The notes beneath the pieces are model-generated. The model was not told the origin of the DNA. It searched no databases and saw only the letters and a list, made by a program, of their open reading frames with translations. From Parabacteroides sp. PH5-46 (GTDB taxonomy: Bacteria > Bacteroidota > Bacteroidia > Bacteroidales > Tannerellaceae), in assembly GCF_029892785.1 (NCBI RefSeq), contig NZ_JARXXA010000018.1, forward strand, positions 1-64,000: a stretch of 64,000 bases of DNA, given 5' to 3'. The position numbers were made by a program, and so were the translations under genes. This document shows, in pieces, positions 34,607-44,418 of the stretch (position 1 is its first letter; the number at the start of each line of letters is the position of its first letter).

Positions 34607-35860
34607 ATGTTTGATTTTGATAACTGGACAGAAATATTTGCTTCGATAAAAAAGAATAAGTTAAGAACCTTTCTTACCGGATTCTCTATATCGTGGAGTA
34701 TTTTTATGTTCATTATTCTGTTGGCTTCAAGCAATGGTGCGATGAATGGAGTAATGACAACCTTTGGTAGCAGGGATGTCAATAGTATTTCTATTTTCGG
34801 ACGTACCACCTCTATCCCGTTCAAAGGACTTCCCGATAATAGGAAAATAGAGTTGGACGAAAAAGACTTTGAGCTGATAAATAATCAAATACTACAAAAG
34901 GAATTTATCTCTCCTTGTATAAATACGATTGCTACAGCCAGTTATAAAAAAGATTATGCAGCATCTGTTACATTAGTAGGTGTATATCCTGAATATACAC
35001 ATATCAATGGAATAAAAATAAAGGATAAGCAAGGGCGGTTTATCAGTGATTTTGATATAGATAAGCAGCGAAAGGTTGCAGTTATCAATCAACGTCTGAA
35101 GGATGTATTATATCAGGATAAAAACCCTGTCGGGGAAGATATAAATATAAACAATCTTCGATTTACGGTCATAGGTGTTTTCGACGAAACTTCCTCTACC
35201 AATATTGAAAAGGCTTATATTCCCTTCTCTACCTCTCAACTGTTATTTTATGGAGGGTGGGGCTTTACCAGTCTGGCTTTTACTGTAAAGAACCTGGATA
35301 CGAAGAAAAGTAATGAGCAATTTATTAAAGACCTGAGAACCCGTTTGGGGGCTTTGCATCAATTTGATCCTGAGGATGAGCAAGCGGTTACCTTTACGGA
35401 TCGGTTGGATACGTATTTACAAACATTGGGGATATTTAATGCTGTAAATGTTTTTATCTGGGTTATCGGGATTGGAACGCTATTTGCCGGAATTGTAGGT
35501 ATTAGTAATATCATGCTTATTACGGTGAGGGAGCGTACCCGGGAATTCGGAATCAGAAAAGCTTTGGGAGCTAAACCTTACTCTATACTTATAAATATTG
35601 TAGTAGAATCGGTTGTTATAACCTCTATGTTTGGCTATCTGGGCTTATTTGTGGGTATGGGGCTCAGCAAACTATTTGATTGGTTTCTTGATAATAATAC
35701 ACAATTATCATCATTGGCCATATTTGAAAATCCGTCGGTTAATGTTACTACAGCAATAGGAGCAATGATTGTTTTAGTAATAGCTGGCGTATTAGCCGGT
35801 TATTTTCCGGCACGATTAGCTGTGAAAGTACCTGCAGTAGAAGCAATGAGGGCAGAATAA
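34607..35860 (+). CDS. MacB/FtsX-type ABC permease, first copy
   Basis: A 417-residue membrane protein with one N-terminal membrane helix, a large periplasmic MacB-PCD domain (about 45-270) and three C-terminal helices of the FtsX fold (about 285-417). The coupling loop TVRERTREFGIRKALGAKP is typical of MacB. No ATPase domain is fused to it, and no ATPase gene is found in this operon. MacB-type complexes span the periplasm mechanically rather than moving substrate through the inner membrane. It is paired with a second permease, an adaptor and a TolC protein, so it probably handles the PKS product or a related lipid. Confidence 0.87.
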   Translation: MFDFDNWTEIFASIKKNKLRTFLTGFSISWSIFMFIILLASSNGAMNGVMTTFGSRDVNSISIFGRTTSIPFKGLPDNRKIELDEKDFELINNQILQKEFISPCINTIATASYKKDYAASVTLVGVYPEYTHINGIKIKDKQGRFISDFDIDKQRKVAVINQRLKDVLYQDKNPVGEDININNLRFTVIGVFDETSSTNIEKAYIPFSTSQLLFYGGWGFTSLAFTVKNLDTKKSNEQFIKDLRTRLGALHQFDPEDEQAVTFTDRLDTYLQTLGIFNAVNVFIWVIGIGTLFAGIVGISNIMLITVRERTREFGIRKALGAKPYSILINIVVESVVITSMFGYLGLFVGMGLSKLFDWFLDNNTQLSSLAIFENPSVNVTTAIGAMIVLVIAGVLAGYFPARLAVKVPAVEAMRAE

Positions 35861-35861
35861 T

Positions 35862-37115
35862 ATGTTCGATTTAGATAAAATACAGGAAATATGGATCACA
35901 ATTACCCGAAACCGGGTAAGAAGTTTTCTTACTGCATTCGGGGTATTTTGGGGTATTTTTACGTTGGTTGTAATGATTGGTTCGGGAGATGGATTGGAAC
36001 GGGGCGTTATGAAAGGAGTTAAAGGATTTGCGACCAATTCCTGCTTTATAGGTTCTGCGCCTACGGCCATAGCCTATAAGGGATTTCAGAAAGGGAGAGC
36101 CTGGGATATACGGAATAAAGATATTGGTATTCTTATGGATTCGATACCTGAAATAAAGTTTCTGTCTCCTGTATTATGGGGACAAATGATGAATAACAAT
36201 GTTGTATACGAAGAGCAGAGCGGGACTTTCCATGTGAAAGGTTTGTATCCGAACTATGCACAGGTAGAAAGCCAACACCTGTCATACGGACGCTTTATCA
36301 ATGATATAGATATGGAGAAGAAGAGAAAAGTATGTGTCATTGGTAAAAAAGTATTTGAAAGGATGTTCACGCGAAAGGAAAACCCCGTCGGGAAGGATAT
36401 CCGGGTAAATGGTGTTTATTACCAGATCGTAGGAGTAACAAACGGACTATCTGATATTAGTATCGGAGATAAGTTGGAGAGTTCGATACTTCTACCTTTC
36501 ACTACTTTGCAACAGATAAACAATCAAGGAGATATCATTCATTTTATAGCAGCTATATCAAAAGATAATGTCCGGGCAAACTATATAGAAAATAGAGTAA
36601 TACAGGTACTGAAAAGCACCCATTCCATACATCCGGATGACTATAAGGCCATCTGGAGTTTTAATATGGAGAAAGAATATACGATGTATATGAACCTTTT
36701 TAGTGGTGTATCTATTTTAATATGGATTGTAGGGCTGGGAACGCTTGTGGCCGGTATTGTAGGCGTATGCAATATTATGCTGATAACTGTAAAGGAAAGG
36801 ACAAGAGAAATCGGTGTACGGCGGGCTATCGGGGCCAAGCCTCGTAAGATCATCAGCCAGATAATGTGGGAAAGTGTTGTTCTTACGTTACTTGCCGGGA
36901 TTTGCGGACTATGTGCGGGTGTTTATGCCTTGCATATAGCCGATTTGGTTTGGGTACAAAAACAAGAAAACATGTTCATCTTGCATCCTATGATTACATT
37001 CAAGATAGGGGTTTCCTCTCTTCTGATATTGTTAATTAGCGGAGTGCTGGCCGGTATCATACCGGCTATGCGTGCTTTGAACATAAAAGCGATTGATGCA
37101 ATCAGGGAAGAATAA
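35862..37115 (+). CDS. MacB/FtsX-type ABC permease, second copy
   Basis: A second 417-residue MacB-like permease, a paralogue of the one before it and starting 2 bp after its stop. It has the same plan: an N-terminal helix (IWITITRNRVRSFLTAFGVFWGIF), a periplasmic core, and three C-terminal helices with the coupling segment TVKERTREIGVRRAIGAKP. Two half-permeases would form a heterodimer. The missing ATPase is shared with the first copy. Confidence 0.87.
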   Translation: MFDLDKIQEIWITITRNRVRSFLTAFGVFWGIFTLVVMIGSGDGLERGVMKGVKGFATNSCFIGSAPTAIAYKGFQKGRAWDIRNKDIGILMDSIPEIKFLSPVLWGQMMNNNVVYEEQSGTFHVKGLYPNYAQVESQHLSYGRFINDIDMEKKRKVCVIGKKVFERMFTRKENPVGKDIRVNGVYYQIVGVTNGLSDISIGDKLESSILLPFTTLQQINNQGDIIHFIAAISKDNVRANYIENRVIQVLKSTHSIHPDDYKAIWSFNMEKEYTMYMNLFSGVSILIWIVGLGTLVAGIVGVCNIMLITVKERTREIGVRRAIGAKPRKIISQIMWESVVLTLLAGICGLCAGVYALHIADLVWVQKQENMFILHPMITFKIGVSSLLILLISGVLAGIIPAMRALNIKAIDAIREE

Positions 37116-37137
37116 AAATTAAACAGACTTATCGTTT

Positions 37138-38232
37138 ATGAAGAAAGTAGGTCGGATTATAATATTTTCTATTTTAATACTTGTAGTTCTTATGACTTTC
37201 AAGTTTTTGTGGGACGAATCCCGGGAGCAAGTTGCACGCTACGAGATTGTAACACCCAGGATAGGTACTGTGGAAAATACGGTAGTAGCTACCGGCAATA
37301 TCGAACCCCGGAATAAAATATTAATAAAACCCCAGATATCCGGGATTATTAATAATGTAAGAAAGGAAGCCGGAGAAAGTATCCAAAAAGGAGAAATTAT
37401 TGCCAACGTGAAGGTTACAACAGAAATGGGAGAGCTAAATGCGGCAGAATCCAGGTTAAGGGTTGCGGAAATAAACCTGAATCAGATACAAATGGATTTC
37501 AGACGTCAGCAGATGTTGTACAACCGGGAAGTAATATCCAGGAATGAATTTGAAATATCTGAAGCTGCTTACAGGAAAGCAGTTGAAGAACAGCAGAATG
37601 CCAAAGATGCATTGGATATTGTTAAGTATGGTGTAGCCAAAAGGTTTTCCCGGATAAGTAATACGCAAATCCGGTCTACAACTTCAGGTACAGTGTTGAA
37701 CCTTCCTATTAAAGAAGGGGATTATGTTATTCAGTCTAATGTGTTTAACGAAGGGACAACCATAGCTGCCGTAGCCGACATGACTGATCTGATATTCAGA
37801 GGAAGTGTTGATGAAACAGAAGTTCATCTGCTCAAAAACAAAATGCCTGTGAGAATAAAAATAGGAGCTATCAGCGATAAGGTGTTCAGGGCTTATATTG
37901 AATACATTGCACCGGAGGGAAAGAGGGAGAACGGAACCGTCTTATACGAAATCAAGGCCACCTTGCATGTACCCGACTCTGTTCTGATCCGGGCAGATTA
38001 TAGCGCGAATGGTGAAATCCTTATCAGGCGGGCCAGAAATACTATTCTGATTCCTGAAGCATCTGTTGAGTTCAGCGAGGGGCTGACTTATGTTTATGTT
38101 TTGACATCTGAGGGGAAAGAACAGGTTTTTGAAAGAAGACAAGTTAGAGTAGGCTTGTCGGACGGAGTTAATATTCAGATAAGAAAAGGGATATCGTTAG
38201 ATGATAAAGTAAGAGGCCTTCAATTAGATTAA
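37138..38232 (+). CDS. HlyD/MacA-type periplasmic adaptor
   Basis: A 364-residue membrane fusion protein with an N-terminal anchor helix (IIIFSILILVVLMTFKFLW). A lipoyl-like domain (GTVENTVVATGNIEPRNKILIKPQISGII) is followed by a coiled-coil hairpin (about 100-170) and beta-barrel domains. It bridges the two inner-membrane permeases to the outer-membrane channel encoded next (4 bp away). The substrate is presumably the polyketide made by the operon. Confidence 0.88.
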   Translation: MKKVGRIIIFSILILVVLMTFKFLWDESREQVARYEIVTPRIGTVENTVVATGNIEPRNKILIKPQISGIINNVRKEAGESIQKGEIIANVKVTTEMGELNAAESRLRVAEINLNQIQMDFRRQQMLYNREVISRNEFEISEAAYRKAVEEQQNAKDALDIVKYGVAKRFSRISNTQIRSTTSGTVLNLPIKEGDYVIQSNVFNEGTTIAAVADMTDLIFRGSVDETEVHLLKNKMPVRIKIGAISDKVFRAYIEYIAPEGKRENGTVLYEIKATLHVPDSVLIRADYSANGEILIRRARNTILIPEASVEFSEGLTYVYVLTSEGKEQVFERRQVRVGLSDGVNIQIRKGISLDDKVRGLQLD

Positions 38233-38236
38233 TCGT

Positions 38237-39712
38237 ATGAAAACAAAACTATCCATCTATTTTATAATAGCCCTTTTCCTTACATATCCGATGGAAAAAG
38301 CGCTTGCACAAAGAGTGAATAATGATATGTATACTCCTCACAAACAGCAAGTAGCCAGGCGAACAACCGAAAGGGAAACAAGAAGCACCAATACCAGGAA
38401 TCGCAATGTTAAAAGATGGACACTGGAGGAATGTATCCAATATGCTATTGATCATAATATTAGTATACAGCGTTTGAAGCTTCAGCGAGAGGTAGCGGGA
38501 GTTCAGCAGAATACAGCGGAAAACAGCCGTTTGCCGGATCTTAATGCAGGTATTACTCAGGATTGGAGTTTCGGGCGTTCGCAAACGTATCCGGATATGG
38601 ATGAACCTTTGTCCAGGACAGCATTGGGAGGAAGTACTTCTATTCCTATTTTTACAGGCTTTCGTATTCCGAACGAAATAGCACGGACTAAATTAGAGTT
38701 TGAAGCAGCTACGCAGAACCTGGAAAAAGCAAAGGATAATCTATCCATTAATATTACGTCTTTGTTCTTGCAGGTATTATTTAATAAAGAACTTGTAAAG
38801 ATAAACGAAGAGCAATTGGCGCTGACTCAAACCCAGCTGAGGAAAACAGAATACCTCATTGAAGCCGGAAGTGTACCCTCCGTCAACCTATATGATATGG
38901 AGGCACAGTTTGCCAAGGACAAGGTATCGGTCATTGAAGCACAGAATAATCTGGAACTGGCTTTGCTTGATTTGGCGCAGGCACTCGAGTTGGAACAGGA
39001 AACTCAGTTTGATGTAAGGGTTCCTCTGTTCAATGAAAAATTGCTGGGAGATATGTTTCGCAGGATTCAACCGGCACAGTCTATCTTCGAACATGCAGTC
39101 AGCTATAAGCCTGTAATAAAAGAACAAGAGTTCAGAATAGAGAGTGCCGAAAAGGCATTGAAAGTAGCCCAAGCCGATTACATGCCCAACTTGAGCCTTG
39201 TATTTGAATGGGGAACCGGATATCTTTACAAATACAATGCCAAAGATGTAATAAACCCGTCAACCAATCAGCTGATTAGGGCAAATGAAACTTTTTCTAA
39301 TCAATTGAAGAATAATGACTATATGTTGATTGGATTGAAGCTAAGTATCCCAATCTTTAATCGTTATCAAACACGCAATAAAGTTCGTACAGCCAAACTG
39401 GATATACAAGACCGGAAGCTGCTGCTGGAAGATGTAAAGAAAACCCTCTATAAAGAAATCCAGACAGCGCATAAGAATGCTATCGCCGCACATGAAAAAT
39501 ATATGGCATCGAATGATGCTGTAAAGTTTACTTCGGAATCTTTTGAACATGCACAAATCCGCTATGAACTGGCTAAGCTGACTCCATTTGAGTATAATGA
39601 GGTGAAAACAAGATTTTTGCAAAGCCAGTCTGAACAGATACAGGCGAAATATGATTATATCCTGCGGGCAAAAATTCTGGACTTTTATAATGGGATTCCC
39701 ATTAAATTTTAA
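38237..39712 (+). CDS. TolC-family outer-membrane channel
   Basis: A 491-residue outer-membrane efflux protein with a signal peptide ending near KALAQ (residue about 25). It has the duplicated TolC pattern: LEECIQYAIDHNISIQRLKLQREVAGVQQ in the first half and a similar coil around EIQTAHKNAIAAHEKYMAS in the second. A low-complexity basic stretch (RRTTERETRSTNTRNRN, about 40-56) precedes the core. It completes the tripartite machine. A second, separate TolC gene lies at 56608. Confidence 0.88.
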   Translation: MKTKLSIYFIIALFLTYPMEKALAQRVNNDMYTPHKQQVARRTTERETRSTNTRNRNVKRWTLEECIQYAIDHNISIQRLKLQREVAGVQQNTAENSRLPDLNAGITQDWSFGRSQTYPDMDEPLSRTALGGSTSIPIFTGFRIPNEIARTKLEFEAATQNLEKAKDNLSINITSLFLQVLFNKELVKINEEQLALTQTQLRKTEYLIEAGSVPSVNLYDMEAQFAKDKVSVIEAQNNLELALLDLAQALELEQETQFDVRVPLFNEKLLGDMFRRIQPAQSIFEHAVSYKPVIKEQEFRIESAEKALKVAQADYMPNLSLVFEWGTGYLYKYNAKDVINPSTNQLIRANETFSNQLKNNDYMLIGLKLSIPIFNRYQTRNKVRTAKLDIQDRKLLLEDVKKTLYKEIQTAHKNAIAAHEKYMASNDAVKFTSESFEHAQIRYELAKLTPFEYNEVKTRFLQSQSEQIQAKYDYILRAKILDFYNGIPIKF

Positions 39713-39715
39713 TGA

Positions 39716-41059
39716 ATGGAACAAATACTGGAACTACGGGATAAAAAGATCTCCCGGCTTTTTTGGCAATATACGCTGCCGTCTATAGCCGGAACACTTG
39801 CTTTGGCTGTCTATTATATTATAGATAGTATTTTTATAGGATATGGCCCGAACTTAGGAGAGCATGCCCTTGGGGCTCTCGGAGTACTCTTGCCCATTAT
39901 GAACCTGTTGGCTTCGTTGGGCACATTGGTGGGAGTTGGAACTTCGAGTCGTATTTCCATATATTTCGGACTGGGTGATAAAGAAACAGCCATGCAAGTA
40001 ATGGGAACTTCGCTTCTTTTTACTTTCATTATCTCTGTTATCCCGATTGTTGCTATTTACATATGGATGGAACCGATCCTTTACTGGATGGGGGCAACGG
40101 AAGAGACCTATTTCTTTGCGAAAGACTTTCTTAGTTATTATCTTCCGGCCAGCCTTTTCCTGAACATGGGAGCTACACTGACTAATATAATGAAAGCTAC
40201 CGGATTTCCTAAAAAGTCAATGTATGTTGTAGGTGTCAGTGTTATATTCAATCTCATATTGGCTCCTGTTTTTATCTTTGTTTTTAAATGGGGAATGAAA
40301 GGAGCCGGAGGGGCAACTCTTTTATCTACCTTTGTGTCTGCCTGTATAATCATCCCTCATTTTCTGGGGAAAAAGAGTTTTTTCCCTATTAAGCTGTCTT
40401 ATTTGAGGCTACGGCTGAATATACTCTTAAAGATATTGAGTATAGGATTTGCTCCATTCCTGATTACAGCTATGACCTCTTTGATTGTTTTCTTCACAAA
40501 CAAGCAGCTTATTGCCTATAGTAGCCCTGTTTCTTTAGAAGGCTATGTAATTGCAAGCCGTTTCCATTATGTTTTCATCATGATATTTGCGGGAATCTCT
40601 CAAGGGATACAGCCTATTGTCGGATATAATTTCGGAGCAAAAAACTATACGCGGATGTTCCAAACGCTGTATTATGCATTCAGGGTGGCTTTTGGGATTG
40701 GTGTTGTAGCTTTATTATTGGGTATTTTTGCTTCTAAAGAGCTGGTGCAGATGTTTAACCCCGGCCCGGAGCTGATAACAGAAGCTTCTAAAGCGCTTTT
40801 CGTTTTAACCGTAACATTGCCTTTAGCCGGTTGCCAGATGTTGATAAGCGGCTTTTTCCAACATATTGGAAACGCCGTTAAATCGGCAGCTTTAAGTGTA
40901 ATCAGGCAGGCTTTCTTCATTCCGCTGGTTTATTTATTGCCGCTATATTGGGGTGTAAACGGTGTTTGGGCCAGCCTTCCTGTGTCGGAAATACTGGTGT
41001 GTTTGCTGACGTTTCTTATCTTTTACCTTCAATCAAAACATTTCCCTAAGCAAAGGTAG
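39716..41059 (+). CDS. MATE-family efflux transporter, last gene of PKS operon
   Basis: A 447-residue MATE pump with 12 membrane helices, driven by sodium or proton gradients. It begins LFWQYTLPSIAGTLALAVYYIIDSIFIG, typical of the NorM/DinF-like branch. It starts 4 bp after the tolC stop, so it belongs to the same operon and may move the product or an intermediate across the inner membrane, which the MacB-like permeases do not do. Its 3' end overlaps the convergent acyltransferase gene by 27 bp. Confidence 0.88.
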   Translation: MEQILELRDKKISRLFWQYTLPSIAGTLALAVYYIIDSIFIGYGPNLGEHALGALGVLLPIMNLLASLGTLVGVGTSSRISIYFGLGDKETAMQVMGTSLLFTFIISVIPIVAIYIWMEPILYWMGATEETYFFAKDFLSYYLPASLFLNMGATLTNIMKATGFPKKSMYVVGVSVIFNLILAPVFIFVFKWGMKGAGGATLLSTFVSACIIIPHFLGKKSFFPIKLSYLRLRLNILLKILSIGFAPFLITAMTSLIVFFTNKQLIAYSSPVSLEGYVIASRFHYVFIMIFAGISQGIQPIVGYNFGAKNYTRMFQTLYYAFRVAFGIGVVALLLGIFASKELVQMFNPGPELITEASKALFVLTVTLPLAGCQMLISGFFQHIGNAVKSAALSVIRQAFFIPLVYLLPLYWGVNGVWASLPVSEILVCLLTFLIFYLQSKHFPKQR

Positions 41060-42169
41060 TTTCTTTAGTATATATTTACTGATCAGCCAGGATAGGAAAC
41101 AAGTTACGAATATACCCGAAAGCCATTTTATAAAGATCGGAACGTTCAACTCATTTATCAGTTGCAAATATAAAATAGTAAGTGGCATATGTATCCAGTA
41201 TATGCCATACGAATAAGGGGATATATTAACCAGCCATCCGGATACACGGCTTGCCTGGAATTTCATACCTATTAGTAATAAATATAGCAATGTTGTATAA
41301 GAACAAACAGCATCAAAAACAGGTATGAGTTTATCTAATCCCGGAAAATCATAATTGGGCAGGATAAGCAGTCTCAATACTAAATAGCAAGTTACTGTAC
41401 CTATAGCTAATATGCGCCACAGGCTTATAGAGGGCATCCATCCGTCTCTTACAAACCACTTCGTTTGCCAGGCATATACTCCCAGAATAAACAGGGATAA
41501 ATAAGTAATTATTTTTGCCGGTTTCAGATTGAAAACATAAGCAAAATAATACCAGTTATCAAAAGAAGTAATAAATGTAGTAGAAAGAGATGCGCAAATG
41601 ACGGAAAGAACAATACATGCAAGTAAAAATAAACTGTTTCTCTGATTTGATATAGTGGTACGCGTACTGCTTGGAGGTATAAAGCGGGCATACAAAGTAT
41701 AGGCAAGAAGAAAAAGAAAGAGAATGCCTAAATACCATAAATAACCTTGGGAATTGAACAGATAAAAAGGATTTTCCTTCAATAATCCCATCATATCATT
41801 TGTTGATTTCCCTAGAAAGAAAGGATATAAAGGAATAATAACCAGGATACCTAATATCCAGGGTAGGAGGATATGTTTCATCTTATCTTTCAAAAACCCA
41901 TTTGTCCCTTTCTTTATATAGGAGGCCGGTGTAAAATAACCGGAAATAAAAAACAAAACAGGCATCATAAATATATCCAAAAGGTTTACGATGAAGATAA
42001 ATACCGGACTTGTTTTATTACTGATAACATACCACCAAGGAGGACAATCAAGCATATATGTCATACTAACATGTAATACTATGACAAAGAAAATCATCAA
42101 TGACCTCAGGAAGTCAAAAACATCGATTCTTCCTTGTAAGGGTATGGGTGCTAAAATCTGTTTATTCAT
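41033..42169 (-). CDS. Acyltransferase 3 family membrane protein
   Basis: A 378-residue integral membrane O-acyltransferase with about ten helices. The family motif region is at the N-terminus: RIDVFDFLRSLMIFFVIVLHVSMTYM, with an active-site histidine in VLHV. Such enzymes transfer acetyl or longer acyl groups to exported sugars or lipids. The ATG at 42169 is chosen because a minus-strand TAAATTTG box covers 42188-42195. It is convergent with the PKS operon, so a role in decorating the polyketide is only a neighbour-based guess. Confidence 0.82.
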   Translation of the reverse strand: MNKQILAPIPLQGRIDVFDFLRSLMIFFVIVLHVSMTYMLDCPPWWYVISNKTSPVFIFIVNLLDIFMMPVLFFISGYFTPASYIKKGTNGFLKDKMKHILLPWILGILVIIPLYPFFLGKSTNDMMGLLKENPFYLFNSQGYLWYLGILFLFLLAYTLYARFIPPSSTRTTISNQRNSLFLLACIVLSVICASLSTTFITSFDNWYYFAYVFNLKPAKIITYLSLFILGVYAWQTKWFVRDGWMPSISLWRILAIGTVTCYLVLRLLILPNYDFPGLDKLIPVFDAVCSYTTLLYLLLIGMKFQASRVSGWLVNISPYSYGIYWIHMPLTILYLQLINELNVPIFIKWLSGIFVTCFLSWLISKYILKKLPLLREMF

Positions 42170-42187
42170 TGGACATAAAATCAAGCT

Positions 42188-42195
42188 CAAATTTA
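42188..42195 (-). promoter_or_regulatory. TAAATTTG minus-7 box of acyltransferase gene
   Basis: CAAATTTA on the plus strand reads TAAATTTG on the minus strand, matching TAnnTTTG, 19 bp before the chosen ATG at 42169. It argues against the earlier in-frame start at 42190. Confidence 0.5.
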
Positions 42196-42288
42196 TAGAA
42201 TAATATTGTATTTTTCTTCATTTATAAATCAATCTTGCATAAGCTTTGTAAATTATTGTAAATCATCCGCTTGGGATGTGTTAGAAAT

Positions 42289-42366
42289 CGCACGTGTGCG
42301 TTCCCGAAATTGCACACATGCGTTTTTGAAATTGCATGCATGCGATCTGAAAAAGGCATGCGTGCG
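42289..42366. repeat. Array B: four 12-bp palindromic units at 22-bp period
   Basis: Units of form YGCA-NNNN-TGCG begin at 42289, 42311, 42333 and 42355, exactly 22 bp apart: CGCACGTGTGCG, TGCACACATGCG, TGCATGCATGCG, GGCATGCGTGCG. The spacers are A/T-rich (about 10 bp). The array lies 30 bp upstream of the ABC-F promoter in a divergent intergenic region. Its period equals that of arrays A and C, but its sequence is unrelated to theirs. Confidence 0.8.
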
Positions 42367-42395
42367 ATTTTTACTTCGTGTAACATATTGTTGGA

Positions 42396-42429
42396 TTTGG
42401 TAGAAAACGCTAATTTAATCGTATCTTTG
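42396..42429 (+). promoter_or_regulatory. Promoter of ABC-F gene
   Basis: TTTG (42396-42399) and TATCTTTG (42422-42429) are 22 bp apart, one or two bases longer than usual. The start codon is 22 bp after the box. Confidence 0.55.
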
Positions 42430-42451
42430 CAGCTTACTAAAGATTTGGATT

Positions 42452-44398
42452 ATGATTTCGGTTGAAGGACTGACAGTTGAATTTGGTGGGTTTACGCTGT
42501 TTGATGATATTTCATTTGTCGTTAATAAAAAAGACCGTATAGCGCTGGTAGGTAAGAATGGTGCCGGGAAGAGTACCATGCTGAAGATATTTGCCGGTCT
42601 GCAACCTCCCTCGTCGGGTATAGTAGTGGTTCCTAAGGATGTAACGGTGGGATATCTGCCTCAACAGATGAAACTTGCCGACGGACGTACCGTGAAAGAA
42701 GAGGCAGAGCGTGCGTTTGAACACATCCATGAACTGGAGCGCGAAATAGAAAAGCTAAATCTGGAACTGGCCGAACGTACCGATTACGAGTCGGAATCGT
42801 ATCATAACCTGATTGATAAAGTTACCCATAAAACGGAATTGTTTCAGATGCTGGGAGGGAATAACTACCTGTCGGAACTGGAACGTACGCTACTTGGTTT
42901 GGGATTCTCACGCGAAGACTTTAGCCGGCCTACATCCGAGTTCAGCGGGGGCTGGCGTATGCGTATCGAATTGGCTAAATTGTTGTTGAGCCGTCCGGAC
43001 GTTCTGTTGCTTGATGAGCCTACCAACCACCTGGATATCGAATCTATCCAATGGCTTGAAAACTTTATCGCTACGAGGGCGAATGCCGTTATACTGGTAT
43101 CGCACGACCGGGCCTTTATTGATAATACCACTTTTCGCACCATTGAAATTGAACTGGGGAAAATATACGACTACAAGGCGAAGTATTCCGACTATGTAGT
43201 ACTACGTAAAGAACGGCGCGAACAACAGCAACGGGCTTACGAAAACCAACAGAAAAAGATAGCCGATACGGAAGCCTTCATCGAGCGTTTCCGCTATAAA
43301 GCAACGAAAGCCGTACAGGTACAATCACGCATCAAGCAACTGGAAAAAGTAGAACGCATAGAGGTAGACGATGTGGATAACTCGTCGCTTAACCTGAAGT
43401 TTCCGCCTGCTCCCCGCTCCGGTTCCTATCCGGTTATTATAGAAGATGCAGCGAAGCGATATGGCGATCATCAGGTATTTGAGCATGTTACGTTTACCAT
43501 CAACCGGGGCGATAAAGTGGCTTTCGTAGGAAAGAACGGCGAAGGGAAGTCTACACTGGTGAAGTGTATCATGGATGAGATAGACTTTGAAGGCAAGCTG
43601 CAATTGGGACATAACGTGAAGATCGGTTATTTTGCCCAGAATCAGGCACAATTGCTGGATGAGAAGCTGACGGTTTTCGATACCATCGACTATGTTGCAC
43701 AAGGAGATATTCGTACCCGCATCCGTGATATATTAGGTGCTTTTATGTTTGGAGGAGAAGCTTCGGACAAGAAAGTGGGTGTTCTTTCGGGAGGGGAGAG
43801 AAGTCGTTTGGCAATGATCCGCCTGTTGCTCGACCCGGTAAATCTATTGATTCTCGATGAGCCTACCAACCACCTGGATATGCGTTCAAAAGATGTATTG
43901 AAAGCCGCTTTAAGAGAGTTTGACGGAACGGTGATTGTGGTATCACACGACCGCGAATTTCTGGACGGCTTGGTAGACAAGGTATATGAATTCGGCAACA
44001 AGCGGGTGATTGAACATCTGGGAGGAATCTATGCCTTTCTTGAACGGAAGAAGATGGATAGTTTGCGTGAGTTGGAGCGTTCCATCCAACAAAAAGCACT
44101 TTCTGCAGAAGAAGGAGAAGAACAACCTTCGCAAAATAAGCTTTCATACGAAGCCAGGAAAGAACACAGCAAGCTAGTTCGCAAAGCAGAACGGGCAATC
44201 GCCGATGCAGAGAATACAATTGCCCAGCTAGAAGATGCGATTAAGCAACTGGAGGACAAACTAGCAACACCGGAGGGTGCTTCCGATGCTTCGTTATACA
44301 ACGAATATTCGGAACAGAAAAACCGTTTGTCTGCAACCATGGATAAGTGGACAGAGCTGACAATAGAACTGGAAAATTTAAACAGTAAGGATAGTTAA
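42452..44398 (+). CDS. ABC-F family ribosome-associated ATPase
   Basis: A 648-residue soluble protein with two ABC ATPase domains and no membrane helices. Walker A sequences are GKNGAGKST (about 35-43) and GKNGEGKST (about 360). Signature motifs are FSGGWRMRIELAKLLL and LSGGERSRLAM, each followed by DEPTNHLD. The linker between domains and a C-terminal coiled coil (about 565-640) fit the Uup/YheS-like ABC-F class, which acts on stalled ribosomes; some members protect against antibiotics. There is no evidence of a link with the PKS product beyond proximity. Confidence 0.9.
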   Translation: MISVEGLTVEFGGFTLFDDISFVVNKKDRIALVGKNGAGKSTMLKIFAGLQPPSSGIVVVPKDVTVGYLPQQMKLADGRTVKEEAERAFEHIHELEREIEKLNLELAERTDYESESYHNLIDKVTHKTELFQMLGGNNYLSELERTLLGLGFSREDFSRPTSEFSGGWRMRIELAKLLLSRPDVLLLDEPTNHLDIESIQWLENFIATRANAVILVSHDRAFIDNTTFRTIEIELGKIYDYKAKYSDYVVLRKERREQQQRAYENQQKKIADTEAFIERFRYKATKAVQVQSRIKQLEKVERIEVDDVDNSSLNLKFPPAPRSGSYPVIIEDAAKRYGDHQVFEHVTFTINRGDKVAFVGKNGEGKSTLVKCIMDEIDFEGKLQLGHNVKIGYFAQNQAQLLDEKLTVFDTIDYVAQGDIRTRIRDILGAFMFGGEASDKKVGVLSGGERSRLAMIRLLLDPVNLLILDEPTNHLDMRSKDVLKAALREFDGTVIVVSHDREFLDGLVDKVYEFGNKRVIEHLGGIYAFLERKKMDSLRELERSIQQKALSAEEGEEQPSQNKLSYEARKEHSKLVRKAERAIADAENTIAQLEDAIKQLEDKLATPEGASDASLYNEYSEQKNRLSATMDKWTELTIELENLNSKDS

Positions 44399-44418
44399 TT
44401 TGTTATATAATAAATTAC

